Positions 1 to 6,861 of a stretch of DNA of 25,943 nt are shown piece by piece. The stretch lies in the IMG/VR virus record IMGVR_UViG_3300027793_000260, positions 1 to 25,943 of that record; one strand, written 5' to 3'. The stretch's first letter is position 1, and the number at the start of each line of letters is the position of its first letter. This DNA comes from a virus. The notes beneath the pieces were generated by a model. It was not told the DNA's origin, did not search any database, and was given only the letters and a program-made list of their open reading frames with translations. Made by a program: the position numbers and the translations under genes.

Positions 1-1
1 T

Positions 2-268
2 ACTGAAGGTTATGTTGATAATGCTGTAGTTGGTCTAGCGTCTGAAGGTTATGTTGATAATGCTGTAGTTGGATTTATAACTTCTGGTTCTTTAGTTGGT
101 TACGCTACTGAAGGTTATGTTGATAATGCTGTAGTTGGTCTAGCGTCTGAAGGTTATGTTGATAATCTAGTTGCTATTTCTACATTCTCTGGAAATTATA
201 ACGACTTATCAAATAAACCTCTTATTCCTTCTATAGTTGGTCTAGCGTCTGAAGGTTATGTTGATAAT
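2..268 (+). repeat. Direct repeats coding for EGYVDNAVVG units
   Basis: Five copies of a unit starting with codons for S/T-E-G-Y-V-D-N begin at 2, 41, 107, 146 and 248. The 39-nt units at 2-40 and 107-145 are identical at the base level, giving a higher-order period of 105 nt. The identity extends into the following copies at 41 and 146. They lie in frame in the fibre-like gene, and the array probably continues upstream of the window. Confidence 0.9.
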
Positions 269-2209
269 GCAATTTTTGGAATATCTACTGAAAAATATTG
301 GGAATCAACAGCAGCAGGAATTCATACACTTTCAAATGTTGGTATAGGAACCACAAATCCAACATCAAAACTGACAGTTGATGGAAATGTTAGAGTTACA
401 GGAGTTGTTACGGCAACAACTTTTGTAGGAAACTTCTCAGGTTCAATTACTAATGCAACAAATCTTACTGGTGGAACTGCAAATGCTTCTTCTCTAAATG
501 TAAGTGGAGTCACTACTATTTCTCAAGGTAGAATTCAAGCAGATGCTGTTGCAAACCTCAGATTTGGCAATTTACCTGCAGGATCTGGAAGTGGTAGAAA
601 TATTGCGATTGGTGATCAGGTTCTTGTATCATTAAGTGGTGGTTCAGGAAGAAATATTGGTATCGGAGAACTCTCATACTACGATACAACCACTGGCCAA
701 TACAACATCGGTGTTGGTGGCAGAGCGGGTCAAAAAGTTTCTACAGGATCTTACAATGTAATCCTTGGTGCTTATGATGGAAACTCTGGAAACCTTGACA
801 TCAGAACTTCATCAAATAATGTAGTGATTGCTGATGGTGAAGGAAATATCAGACAATACATAAACTCCAGTGGTAATGTTGGCATTAAGACCACAGTAGT
901 TACAGAAGCACTTACAGTTGTTGGTGTTGTATCTGCCACAAGTTTTTATGGAACATTAAATGCAGATCAACTTACTGGTGTATTGCCTGCAATTGATGGT
1001 TCTGCATTGTTTGGAGTTGTTTCTATTGGTGCTGGAGTTGAAATTAGAGAAGATGGAACTATTGTTGGAACTGCAGCAACAATTAACTTTGGTTCAAATA
1101 TAAATGTTTCCTTTGGTTCTGGTATTGCTACTGTTTCTGGCGCAAGTTCAGTATCTGAAGCATCAACTGCTTATGGACTTGCGGGAACTCCAAATGTATC
1201 TCTTGGCAATGTTACTGCAGGAATAGCAACTTTTAATAATGTTCAAATAGGATTATCTACATCATTAATTGTATCATCTGGAAATATACAACTTGGGACA
1301 AATGCATCTGGATTATTAATCAAGCAAAATGAAATTAACTTAACTGGACCAAGTGCAACTGATTTAAATTCAACTTATTTTTCTAATATAAAATTAAACA
1401 AAGTTGGAGGTGGGTTTAAATATGATTTAGAATTCCATAGTAATGGATATAGTTCTGGTGATATTGGAGATTTTATTTTCTACAGAAGACAATCTGGTTT
1501 TTCTAGACAAGAAAGATTTAGAATTAGTGGTGAAACTGGAAGTATTTCTGCAACAGGTAATGCTAATATTTCTGGAATCATCACTGCATCATCATTCTCT
1601 GGTTCTGCATCAGGTCTCACAAATATTCCTGCAGGACAACTTACTGGGAATCTTCCTGCAATTGATGGATCTGCACTTCTTAATGTCAATGCAACAGGAT
1701 CTGGTATTGTTGTTTTAGATGATAATGTGAATGTTGGTTCTGCTAGAACGATTAACTTTGGAACTGGACTTGATGTTAGTTATTCTACTTCTGGCATTGC
1801 AACAATCACGGCATCTGGTGGTTCATTACAATCGAGAACTACTGTTTCAGGAACAACCGCATCATTAGCAAATAATGGAATTGGTAATACTAACATTACT
1901 GGATTTAAATCTTATGCTCTGATGAAGGTCGGTCTATCTACTGCAGGTTGGTTACGCATATATACTGATAGTGCATCTCGTGTTGCCGATGCTTCTAGAA
2001 GTATTGGAATTGATCCATTACCTGGAAGTGGAGTAATTGCTGAAGTAGTTACTACCGGAATTTCAACAACTCAAATAATTTCTCCCTTTGTGATGGGTGG
2101 AAACCTCGATGATCCTGCTGATACTACAATTTATGCAGCAATCACAAATCTTTCTGGTTCAACTCAATCAATTACCGCAAACCTAACCATTCTTCAACTG
2201 GAGGCATAA
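2..2209 (+). CDS. Tail-fibre-like virion structural protein, 5' end outside the window
   Basis: The frame is open from base 2 to a TAA at 2207-2209 (735 residues) with no stop, so this is the C-terminal part of a larger protein. A GTG at 824 is internal and not the start. The N-terminal part holds repeats of the form (S/T)EGYVDNAVVG. These are followed by Gly/Ser/Thr/Asn-rich beta-structured sequence with motifs such as NVGIGTTNP, LTVDGN and VTATTF, typical of cyanophage fibre and neck proteins. A module LTGxLPAIDGSAL followed by INFG and SGIAT occurs twice (about 970-1137 and 1635-1815). There are almost no Cys residues. It sits directly upstream of two other structural genes with a 3-nt gap. 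The role is inferred to be host-surface contact or a fibre shaft; the exact fibre is not identifiable from sequence alone. Confidence 0.85.
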   Translation, partial: TEGYVDNAVVGLASEGYVDNAVVGFITSGSLVGYATEGYVDNAVVGLASEGYVDNLVAISTFSGNYNDLSNKPLIPSIVGLASEGYVDNAIFGISTEKYWESTAAGIHTLSNVGIGTTNPTSKLTVDGNVRVTGVVTATTFVGNFSGSITNATNLTGGTANASSLNVSGVTTISQGRIQADAVANLRFGNLPAGSGSGRNIAIGDQVLVSLSGGSGRNIGIGELSYYDTTTGQYNIGVGGRAGQKVSTGSYNVILGAYDGNSGNLDIRTSSNNVVIADGEGNIRQYINSSGNVGIKTTVVTEALTVVGVVSATSFYGTLNADQLTGVLPAIDGSALFGVVSIGAGVEIREDGTIVGTAATINFGSNINVSFGSGIATVSGASSVSEASTAYGLAGTPNVSLGNVTAGIATFNNVQIGLSTSLIVSSGNIQLGTNASGLLIKQNEINLTGPSATDLNSTYFSNIKLNKVGGGFKYDLEFHSNGYSSGDIGDFIFYRRQSGFSRQERFRISGETGSISATGNANISGIITASSFSGSASGLTNIPAGQLTGNLPAIDGSALLNVNATGSGIVVLDDNVNVGSARTINFGTGLDVSYSTSGIATITASGGSLQSRTTVSGTTASLANNGIGNTNITGFKSYALMKVGLSTAGWLRIYTDSASRVADASRSIGIDPLPGSGVIAEVVTTGISTTQIISPFVMGGNLDDPADTTIYAAITNLSGSTQSITANLTILQLEA

Positions 2210-2212
2210 TAA

Positions 2213-3688
2213 ATGGCAATTACAACTACAACTATTTCTAAGGCAGCAGGATGGGCTAGAACTGATGCAATTTATCAGTTGGAAAGTGCATTTACTTGGT
2301 TAGGCTGGCATGGTGAAACACAAACTGGTATTGTAACTGGTATTAGTGCTTATAGTGGTGGTGGAACTGTAGGATCATCGGGAACATCTTATTATGATGT
2401 GTTTACTGCAACTTCAACAGGAATTGGAACTGGAGCAAGTTTTTATGTTTCAAGAAACAATGGAACAGTAAATTCAATTTATGTCAATCGTCCTGGTGTT
2501 GGATATACAAATGGAGAGTATGTAACATTATCACCAGCAGATACTGGAGGTGCTGGAAATGGTGCTGTTGCAATTGGCATTACTGTTTTAGTTGAGGGAG
2601 GTGCATCTCCAGTTAGTTATGGATCCACAACTACTTTTTATGATAAAGATGTAACCACTGGGGGGACATACCCTTGGGGAGTATTGAGACACACAATTCA
2701 ATCAAATAAGAAATTTGGAGATACCTATAGGGGATTCCAAATGGTAAGTAATACTAATTTGGCATTTCATGTTGGGTCTGCATTTCACCCTTCAAATGTT
2801 TCATCTCCATATGTTAATAGGGCAAGTGGATATCCAAATAGATTTGCTGGTAATTCTAGTTTTGATATTCCAGTTATACCAGTTGTAAGTAATATTGCTT
2901 TTGATATATCATCTAATAATTGGGGTTATATTACCCAAACTACTACTGCTGGTGAAACAATTGCAAATTCTACATCTTATCAATTAGATTTAAACATTTA
3001 TAAGTCAGGAGTAGATCCAAAATTTGCAGTCTTATCTTATAAACATCCAACACTATCTTCTACAAAATTAAGAGATAATACATATCTAACTTTCATATCT
3101 CATAATTATACATCTACACTATGGGATTATGACAATGTATTTTTGAGTGGATTAACTTTAATTATTCCATACGGAGATGATTCTACTCCTTATTTAGAAT
3201 TTAGAACATATATTGCTGGTGAATACAATAATTATAGTAGTACCATCCCATCAAAACGTGCTGCTGAATTTGGATATGTTCCTCTTCCTAATGGGAATTA
3301 TATGTCTCCATTTAAAAGTACATATTATCGTTCAACATCTTGCCCACAAGGTTCAAACGTATATGACGCAAGCATTTATCTAAGAAATAATGCCACAACA
3401 TCAAATCGTGGTAATGGTGGAGAGAATAATATAGATTATTTACCATCATCAGCAAACTTTAATGCTGTAATTAAAGGTATTCCAATCAGCACACACTTAA
3501 TTCCTTGCCCATACTATATTCCCGATGACTTTGTATTGATTGATTTTGATTATGCAACACCATCTTCGAATATTCAACAAGGTGATACTATTACTATCAG
3601 TGGTTCTGAAGTTTATACTGTAATTACTGGTTCTTATAATCAAACTACGAGAACTCGTGGTATTCTCTTCTGTGCGAGGACTGTCTGA
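2213..3688 (+). CDS. Virion structural protein, probably tail fibre or tip
   Basis: 491 residues, starting 3 nt after the fibre-like gene with GGAGG about 12 nt upstream of its ATG. The N-terminus contains AAGWARTDAIYQLESAFTWLGWHG. It is followed by a Gly/Ser/Thr-rich region (about 45-130) and a mixed beta, Tyr/Asn-rich body of roughly 350 residues. The C-terminus ends in GILFCARTV. I recall this N-terminal Trp-rich pattern from conserved structural proteins of T4-like cyanophages, but no precise virion position can be given. The gene overlaps the next start by 1 nt (TGATG), which suggests translational coupling. No signal peptide or membrane span is visible. An adhesin or fibre-tip role is inferred from composition and from its place after the fibre-like gene. 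Confidence 0.75.
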   Translation: MAITTTTISKAAGWARTDAIYQLESAFTWLGWHGETQTGIVTGISAYSGGGTVGSSGTSYYDVFTATSTGIGTGASFYVSRNNGTVNSIYVNRPGVGYTNGEYVTLSPADTGGAGNGAVAIGITVLVEGGASPVSYGSTTTFYDKDVTTGGTYPWGVLRHTIQSNKKFGDTYRGFQMVSNTNLAFHVGSAFHPSNVSSPYVNRASGYPNRFAGNSSFDIPVIPVVSNIAFDISSNNWGYITQTTTAGETIANSTSYQLDLNIYKSGVDPKFAVLSYKHPTLSSTKLRDNTYLTFISHNYTSTLWDYDNVFLSGLTLIIPYGDDSTPYLEFRTYIAGEYNNYSSTIPSKRAAEFGYVPLPNGNYMSPFKSTYYRSTSCPQGSNVYDASIYLRNNATTSNRGNGGENNIDYLPSSANFNAVIKGIPISTHLIPCPYYIPDDFVLIDFDYATPSSNIQQGDTITISGSEVYTVITGSYNQTTRTRGILFCARTV

Positions 3689-3924
3689 TGGCAGATTTTA
3701 CTTTTCCAACTTTAACAACAGCAGTTGTTGGTTTTGTATCAACTACAGCATTTCAAGTTCAATCTACAAGTTCTTATATAATTGAACCTTCTAATGGAAC
3801 TGTGAGACTTGGGAATATAACTGGTTCTAACTTTAGTATTTTAACAGATACTAGACCTGGATACTTAACGGGAAGAAGACCAGTATCCGGTCAAGTATTC
3901 CCTCGTGGGGTTTATAATAAGTAG
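3688..3924 (+). CDS. Small fibre-associated conserved cyanophage protein
   Basis: 78 residues, with its start overlapping the preceding stop (TGATG at 3686-3690). The sequence is beta-rich, Thr/Ser/Val-heavy, and ends in GRRPVSGQVFPRGVYNK. I recall this C-terminal pattern as recurrent in small structural proteins and fibre C-termini of T4-like cyanophages. It is the last gene of the tail operon, followed immediately by a GC-rich hairpin. It may be a virion component or a fibre assembly partner. No catalytic motif is visible. Confidence 0.7.
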   Translation: MADFTFPTLTTAVVGFVSTTAFQVQSTSSYIIEPSNGTVRLGNITGSNFSILTDTRPGYLTGRRPVSGQVFPRGVYNK

Positions 3925-3932
3925 TTTAATTT

Positions 3933-3969
3933 CAAGAGGGGCACTCCCCCTTGACAGAGGTGTTTTTTT
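3933..3969 (+). terminator. Probable terminator of the tail operon, fused to the psbA promoter
   Basis: An imperfect hairpin pairs 3933-3941 with 3945-3953 (stem CAAGAGGGG / TCCCCCTTG, one mismatch, one G-T pair, loop CAC). A seven-T run follows at 3963-3969. The T run is separated from the stem by 9 nt, so termination may be inefficient. The right arm contains the start of the psbA -35 box. Confidence 0.5.
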
Positions 3970-3984
3970 GTGTTATGATAAATA
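3951..3984 (+). promoter_or_regulatory. psbA promoter: sigma-70 type with overlapping late-type box
   Basis: TTGACA (3951-3956), a 17-nt spacer and TATGAT (3974-3979) form a near-consensus bacterial promoter. The sequence ATAAATA (3978-3984), matching the T4/cyanophage late-promoter core, overlaps the -10 box. The predicted transcript start near 3986 gives psbA a leader of about 165 nt. Confidence 0.75.
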
Positions 3985-4103
3985 CATCAACAAGTTAAGA
4001 AATGTAACAAGTTCTTAATGTTGCTCCTCTTCCTAACCGAGACCTATGGGGAGGTTAAACACAGTCTCTCATATCCACACTGGAGGGTGGTGTGGAGTAT
4101 ACT

Positions 4104-4133
4104 GATACTAGTTCGTCCCCCCGAACTCATATC
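4104..4133 (+). promoter_or_regulatory. Hairpin in the psbA 5' leader
   Basis: GATA-CT-AGTTCG (4104-4115) pairs with CGAACT-CA-TATC (4122-4133) around the loop TCCCCC, giving 10 bp with a 2x2 internal loop. It ends 16 nt before the psbA ATG, where no Shine-Dalgarno sequence is visible. Another hairpin lies upstream: TTAAGAA/TTCTTAA around 3994-4017. A translational or RNA-stability role is inferred. Confidence 0.45.
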
Positions 4134-4149
4134 TAACACTCTTAAACAA

Positions 4150-5229
4150 ATGACTGCTACAATTTCACAACAACGACAATCAAATACTTGGGAACAGTTC
4201 TGCAACTGGGTCACTTCAACCGATAACCGACTTTATGTGGGGTGGTTCGGAGTTCTTATGATCCCAACGCTGCTTGCTGCTGCTACTTGCTTTATCATCG
4301 CATTCATCGGTGCTCCCCCAGTGGACATTGATGGTATTCGTGAACCAGTTGCTGGTTCACTCATGTACGGAAACAACATCATCTCTGGTGCTGTGATTCC
4401 TTCGTCCAATGCTATTGGACTTCACTTTTATCCTATCTGGGAAGCTGCTTCCCTAGATGAGTGGCTTTACAACGGTGGCCCTTTCCAATTGGTAGTCTTC
4501 CACTTCCTCATTGGCATCTACTGCTACATGGGTCGTGAATGGGAACTTTCTTACCGTCTAGGTATGCGTCCCTGGATCATGGTTGCTTACTCTGCACCTG
4601 TTGCTGCCGCAAGCGCAGTATTCCTTGTCTATCCTTTCGGCCAAGGTTCTTTCTCTGATGCAATGCCTCTAGGTATCAGTGGTACTTTTAACTACATGCT
4701 TGTGTTCCAGGCAGAACATAACATCCTTATGCACCCATTCCACATGCTTGGAGTTGCCGGTGTCTTCGGTGGTTCACTGTTCTCTGCGATGCACGGTTCT
4801 CTGGTTACTTCTTCACTGGTTCGTGAAACCACTGAGCAAGAGTCGCAGAACTACGGTTACAAGTTCGGTCAAGAGGAGGAAACATATAATATAATTGCTG
4901 CTCATGGTTATTTCGGACGCCTTATTTTCCAATATGCTTCCTTTAATAACTCACGCTCACTTCACTTCTTCCTTGCTGCTTGGCCTGTTGTAGGCATCTG
5001 GTTCACCGCTCTTGGTGTGAGCACTATGGCCTTCAATCTGAACGGCCTAAATTTCAATCAGAGTATCCTGGATCATCAAGGTCATGTAGTTCCTACTTGG
5101 GCTGATATCCTTAATCGTGCCAACCTCGGATTTGAAGTGGTCCACGAAAGAAATGCCCATAACTATCCTTTGGATCTTGCCGTAGCATCTACTACTGAAG
5201 TTGCTTTGACTGCTCCAAGTATTGGATAG
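4150..5229 (+). CDS. psbA: Photosystem II reaction-centre protein D1
   Basis: 359 residues starting [10 protein letters not shown], the normal D1 start; the frame is open further upstream but that part is leader. D1 binds P680, pheophytin, QB and part of the Mn4CaO5 cluster in the thylakoid membrane. Canonical residues fall at canonical numbers: Tyr161, Asp170, Glu189, His190, His198, His215, His252, Ser264, His272, His332, Glu333, His337, Asp342 and Ala344. Five membrane helices are expected. Residue 130 is Glu, as in high-light D1 forms. The C-terminal extension after Ala344 ([15 protein letters not shown]) is the part normally cleaved by CtpA. The gene is uninterrupted, with no group I intron. 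It looks more GC-rich than its neighbours, consistent with host origin. In phage infection D1 replaces photodamaged host protein to keep energy supply going. Confidence 0.99.
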   Translation: MTATISQQRQSNTWEQFCNWVTSTDNRLYVGWFGVLMIPTLLAAATCFIIAFIGAPPVDIDGIREPVAGSLMYGNNIISGAVIPSSNAIGLHFYPIWEAASLDEWLYNGGPFQLVVFHFLIGIYCYMGREWELSYRLGMRPWIMVAYSAPVAAASAVFLVYPFGQGSFSDAMPLGISGTFNYMLVFQAEHNILMHPFHMLGVAGVFGGSLFSAMHGSLVTSSLVRETTEQESQNYGYKFGQEEETYNIIAAHGYFGRLIFQYASFNNSRSLHFFLAAWPVVGIWFTALGVSTMAFNLNGLNFNQSILDHQGHVVPTWADILNRANLGFEVVHERNAHNYPLDLAVASTTEVALTAPSIG

Positions 5230-5632
5230 CATTTGTAAAGTATTGGATATCTTCATTAAGGTATCCAATACCCATATTACATCTACAACATAATAATCCT
5301 CTAACAGAACCATCTTCATGTGAATGGTCTACTTGGAAAACATTATATCTCCCACCAGGAGTTGATGTTTTACAAATAGCACACTGATGGTTCTGTTTTT
5401 TTGATAGTTCTTCATATTCTGATATAGATATTCCGTATTTGTTTTTGAGATGTTTTTCTCTTTTTAACACCATACTTTCTGGTCTAGCATCCCAATCATT
5501 CTTTCTTTTTTTATCACAAACTTTACATACAGTTCTGTGAATTTTTCTTTCTTTACCGTATCTTTTATCAATCGCTTCATAAAATTCTGATAATGGTTTT
5601 TCAGTTCTACATTTGTTGCAAAGTTTCTTCAT
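5192..5632 (-). CDS. Endonuclease VII-like HNH/zinc nuclease, antisense to the psbA 3' end
   Basis: 146 residues. Zinc-type pairs C5-x2-C8 and C36-x2-C39 lie in the N-terminal half. The C-terminal half has the phage recombination endonuclease VII pattern: C84-x2-C87, VDHSH at 101-105, then [10 protein letters not shown] at 110-119 followed by GIG and an acidic residue. Members of this family cut branched DNA or act as free-standing homing endonucleases. The last 38 nt (5192-5229) overlap the end of psbA on the opposite strand, so the two genes are convergent. A free-standing endonuclease beside psbA is known in Synechococcus phage S-PM2, where it is linked to psbA intron sites. By analogy this could be a homing gene. 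It starts 17 nt from a divergent late-type box. Whether it cleaves psbA is inference. Confidence 0.9.
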   Translation of the reverse strand: MKKLCNKCRTEKPLSEFYEAIDKRYGKERKIHRTVCKVCDKKRKNDWDARPESMVLKREKHLKNKYGISISEYEELSKKQNHQCAICKTSTPGGRYNVFQVDHSHEDGSVRGLLCCRCNMGIGYLNEDIQYFTNAIQYLEQSKQLQ

Positions 5633-5648
5633 AAAAGTGGAAACTAAC

Positions 5649-5662
5649 TATAAATATTTATA
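5649..5662. promoter_or_regulatory. Palindromic divergent late-type promoter box
   Basis: TATAAATATTTATA is a perfect 14-bp palindrome that presents TATAAATA on both strands. It lies between the endonuclease start (5632, minus) and the 40-aa membrane protein start (5689, plus). Position and sequence suit a bidirectional late promoter. Confidence 0.55.
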
Positions 5663-5688
5663 AGTTTCTTCTATTATACTACAAATTT

Positions 5689-5811
5689 ATGTCTCATAAT
5701 AATCAACATCATCCTATGGAACCCTGGATTATCTGGGCAGGAGTAGGTATGATGGGTTTCACAATCATTGTGTTTGTCGCCTTCACTCTTTCGGTAATTT
5801 ATTGGGGATGA
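5689..5811 (+). CDS. 40-residue single-span membrane protein next to psbA
   Basis: The frame codes for a hydrophilic His/Asn-rich start (MSHNNQHHPMEP), then one strongly hydrophobic span of about 25 residues from WIIWAGVGMMG to the end, closing IYWG. Length and topology resemble low-molecular-weight subunits of photosystems or the cytochrome b6f complex, but I cannot match it to a named subunit. It lacks the ExxN and NGR motifs of high-light-inducible proteins. It is transcribed away from the endonuclease, with a late-type box 32 nt upstream and a terminator 66 nt downstream. A weak Shine-Dalgarno sequence makes expression level uncertain. Confidence 0.65.
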   Translation: MSHNNQHHPMEPWIIWAGVGMMGFTIIVFVAFTLSVIYWG

Positions 5812-5876
5812 GTAAAAACACTCATTGACCTTTTTTGTGAAGTAATGCACTCTGAAAAAACAAATATAAAACTCTG

Positions 5877-5902
5877 AGATCCCTTGCATGGGATCTTTTT
5901 TT
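5877..5902 (+). terminator. Rho-independent terminator after the 40-aa gene
   Basis: AGATCCC (5877-5883) pairs perfectly with GGGATCT (5890-5896) around the loop TTGCAT, followed by T7 (5896-5902). The loop coincides with the -35 position of the next promoter. Confidence 0.85.
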
Positions 5903-5912
5903 GTGCTATAAT
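5884..5912 (+). promoter_or_regulatory. Promoter for the 5935 gene, overlapping the terminator
   Basis: A perfect TATAAT (5907-5912) is preceded by TGC, giving an extended -10. The hexamer 17 nt upstream is TTGCAT (5884-5889), which matches consensus only at TTG. Expected transcript start is near 5919, 16 nt before the ATG. Confidence 0.7.
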
Positions 5913-5934
5913 AGGTTTTTAGAATCTTATTAAA

Positions 5935-6678
5935 ATGAAAATGCCAAAAAAGCCCAAGATGCCTAAGATTCCAAAACTGCCAGATCCAATTGACATTATT
6001 GATGATGTTGTTGATGTAGTAGTAGACCCAATTACCGATGTTGTTAATGATACTGTAAATTTTGCTGAAAGTCTGGTAAAAGATACCAGTAAAGCAGTAG
6101 CACACACCACACAAATATGTGCATCACAGGCAGTAGAATATTCCAATCAAGGTTTTGATGTAGCATCAGACACTTGGAAACAAGGCACAGAAGCTACTAT
6201 TGCTGCCGTAAGCAATGGTGTTGAGATTGTGGAATACGCTTCTATGGAAGCATATAAGTGGTTAGATGCTAATGCTTGTTATCTTGGATTGAATTTTGCT
6301 CTTACGACAGGATGTGTGGCATACTTCACACCAAAACCAAGTCCAGCAGATCCTGGAACTGTTACTTCTGCAGCAATTAGTACTACCTATTTGAGTTATA
6401 TTGCCGTACAGGGATCAAATCTTGCAATGTCTATTGCAATTGCTAAGATCATTACTGAAGGTATTATTTTGATTCCTGGAGTGAAAGGTAATGTTGATGA
6501 GAAAATGTTATATAATGTTATCTGCAACACAATTGCTACTTGCAATCCAGTTGTGTTAAGTTTGAGTCTAGCTACTCCAGCAGGTGTCGGTATTTTTATT
6601 GGATCTGTAATTTCTCCTATTGTTGCTCAATTAGTATGTGAAAAGATTGCTCCTAAGGGATTTAAAGAAGCACTCTAA
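5935..6678 (+). CDS. Hydrophobic helical protein of unknown function
   Basis: 247 residues, not recognised. The N-terminus is a Lys/Pro/Met repeat (KPKMPKIPKLPDP, residues 6-18). An acidic/Val segment (DIIDDVVDVVVDP) and an amphipathic helical stretch follow, to about 100. The C-terminal half (about 120-240) is hydrophobic and small-residue-rich, with likely membrane-interacting segments near 165-180 and 205-230. Cysteines at roughly 62, 113, 125, 193, 199 and 235 are unusual for a soluble phage protein in the cyanobacterial cytosol. It is monocistronic: its own promoter lies just upstream and a strong terminator just downstream. A membrane-associated role is inferred; no family assignment is made. 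Confidence 0.8.
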   Translation: MKMPKKPKMPKIPKLPDPIDIIDDVVDVVVDPITDVVNDTVNFAESLVKDTSKAVAHTTQICASQAVEYSNQGFDVASDTWKQGTEATIAAVSNGVEIVEYASMEAYKWLDANACYLGLNFALTTGCVAYFTPKPSPADPGTVTSAAISTTYLSYIAVQGSNLAMSIAIAKIITEGIILIPGVKGNVDEKMLYNVICNTIATCNPVVLSLSLATPAGVGIFIGSVISPIVAQLVCEKIAPKGFKEAL

Positions 6679-6688
6679 AATAAATAAG

Positions 6689-6713
6689 AGGAGTTCCCAA
6701 AACTCCTTTTTTT
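6689..6713 (+). terminator. Rho-independent terminator after the 5935 gene
   Basis: AGGAGTT (6689-6695) pairs with AACTCCT (6701-6707) around loop CCCAA, followed by T7 (6707-6713). An ATAAATA sequence at 6680-6686 lies just upstream and may be coincidental. Confidence 0.85.
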
Positions 6714-6811
6714 ATGCTTCTTATTCTCATACTATTCCAACTCTTTGGAATCTTTATGTTTCTAATCTCACTCACAGACCACTACCACTACTAAAACTGG
6801 CACAAGATCTC

Positions 6812-6840
6812 AAGACATAAGACCAATCATCCATTATAAT
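6812..6840 (+). promoter_or_regulatory. Promoter for the exported protein gene
   Basis: TATAAT (6835-6840) with AAGACA (6812-6817, 4 of 6 consensus) and an exact 17-nt spacer. The predicted start near 6847 leaves a leader of about 15 nt before the ATG at 6862. Confidence 0.65.
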
Positions 6841-6861
6841 ACCTACATCATCATCTTGATT

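Noticed and set aside
2-268. CRISPR-like array
   Set aside because: The repeats are in frame, code for EGYVDN units, are not separated by unique spacers, and lie in a structural gene.
1443-1718. Overlapping plus-strand ORF in the fibre gene
   Set aside because: Shadow frame rich in Leu/His from the repetitive fibre codons, no ribosome site.
4104-4133. tRNA or tRNA-like T-arm in the psbA leader (GTTCG motif)
   Set aside because: No acceptor, D-arm or anticodon pairing could be built around it; it is a plain hairpin.
4018-4149. N-terminal extension of D1 (frame open from 4018)
   Set aside because: The standard D1 start MTATI is at 4150, canonical residue numbers fit that start exactly, and the upstream frame has no ATG and encodes unrelated sequence.
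4150-5229. Group I intron in psbA, expected because an endonuclease is next to it
   Set aside because: The coding frame is continuous and every conserved D1 residue is present at its normal position.
5674-6146. Minus-strand ORFs across the 40-aa gene and the 5935 gene
   Set aside because: They run through the terminator and promoter at 5877-5912 and mirror the low-complexity start of the 5935 protein.
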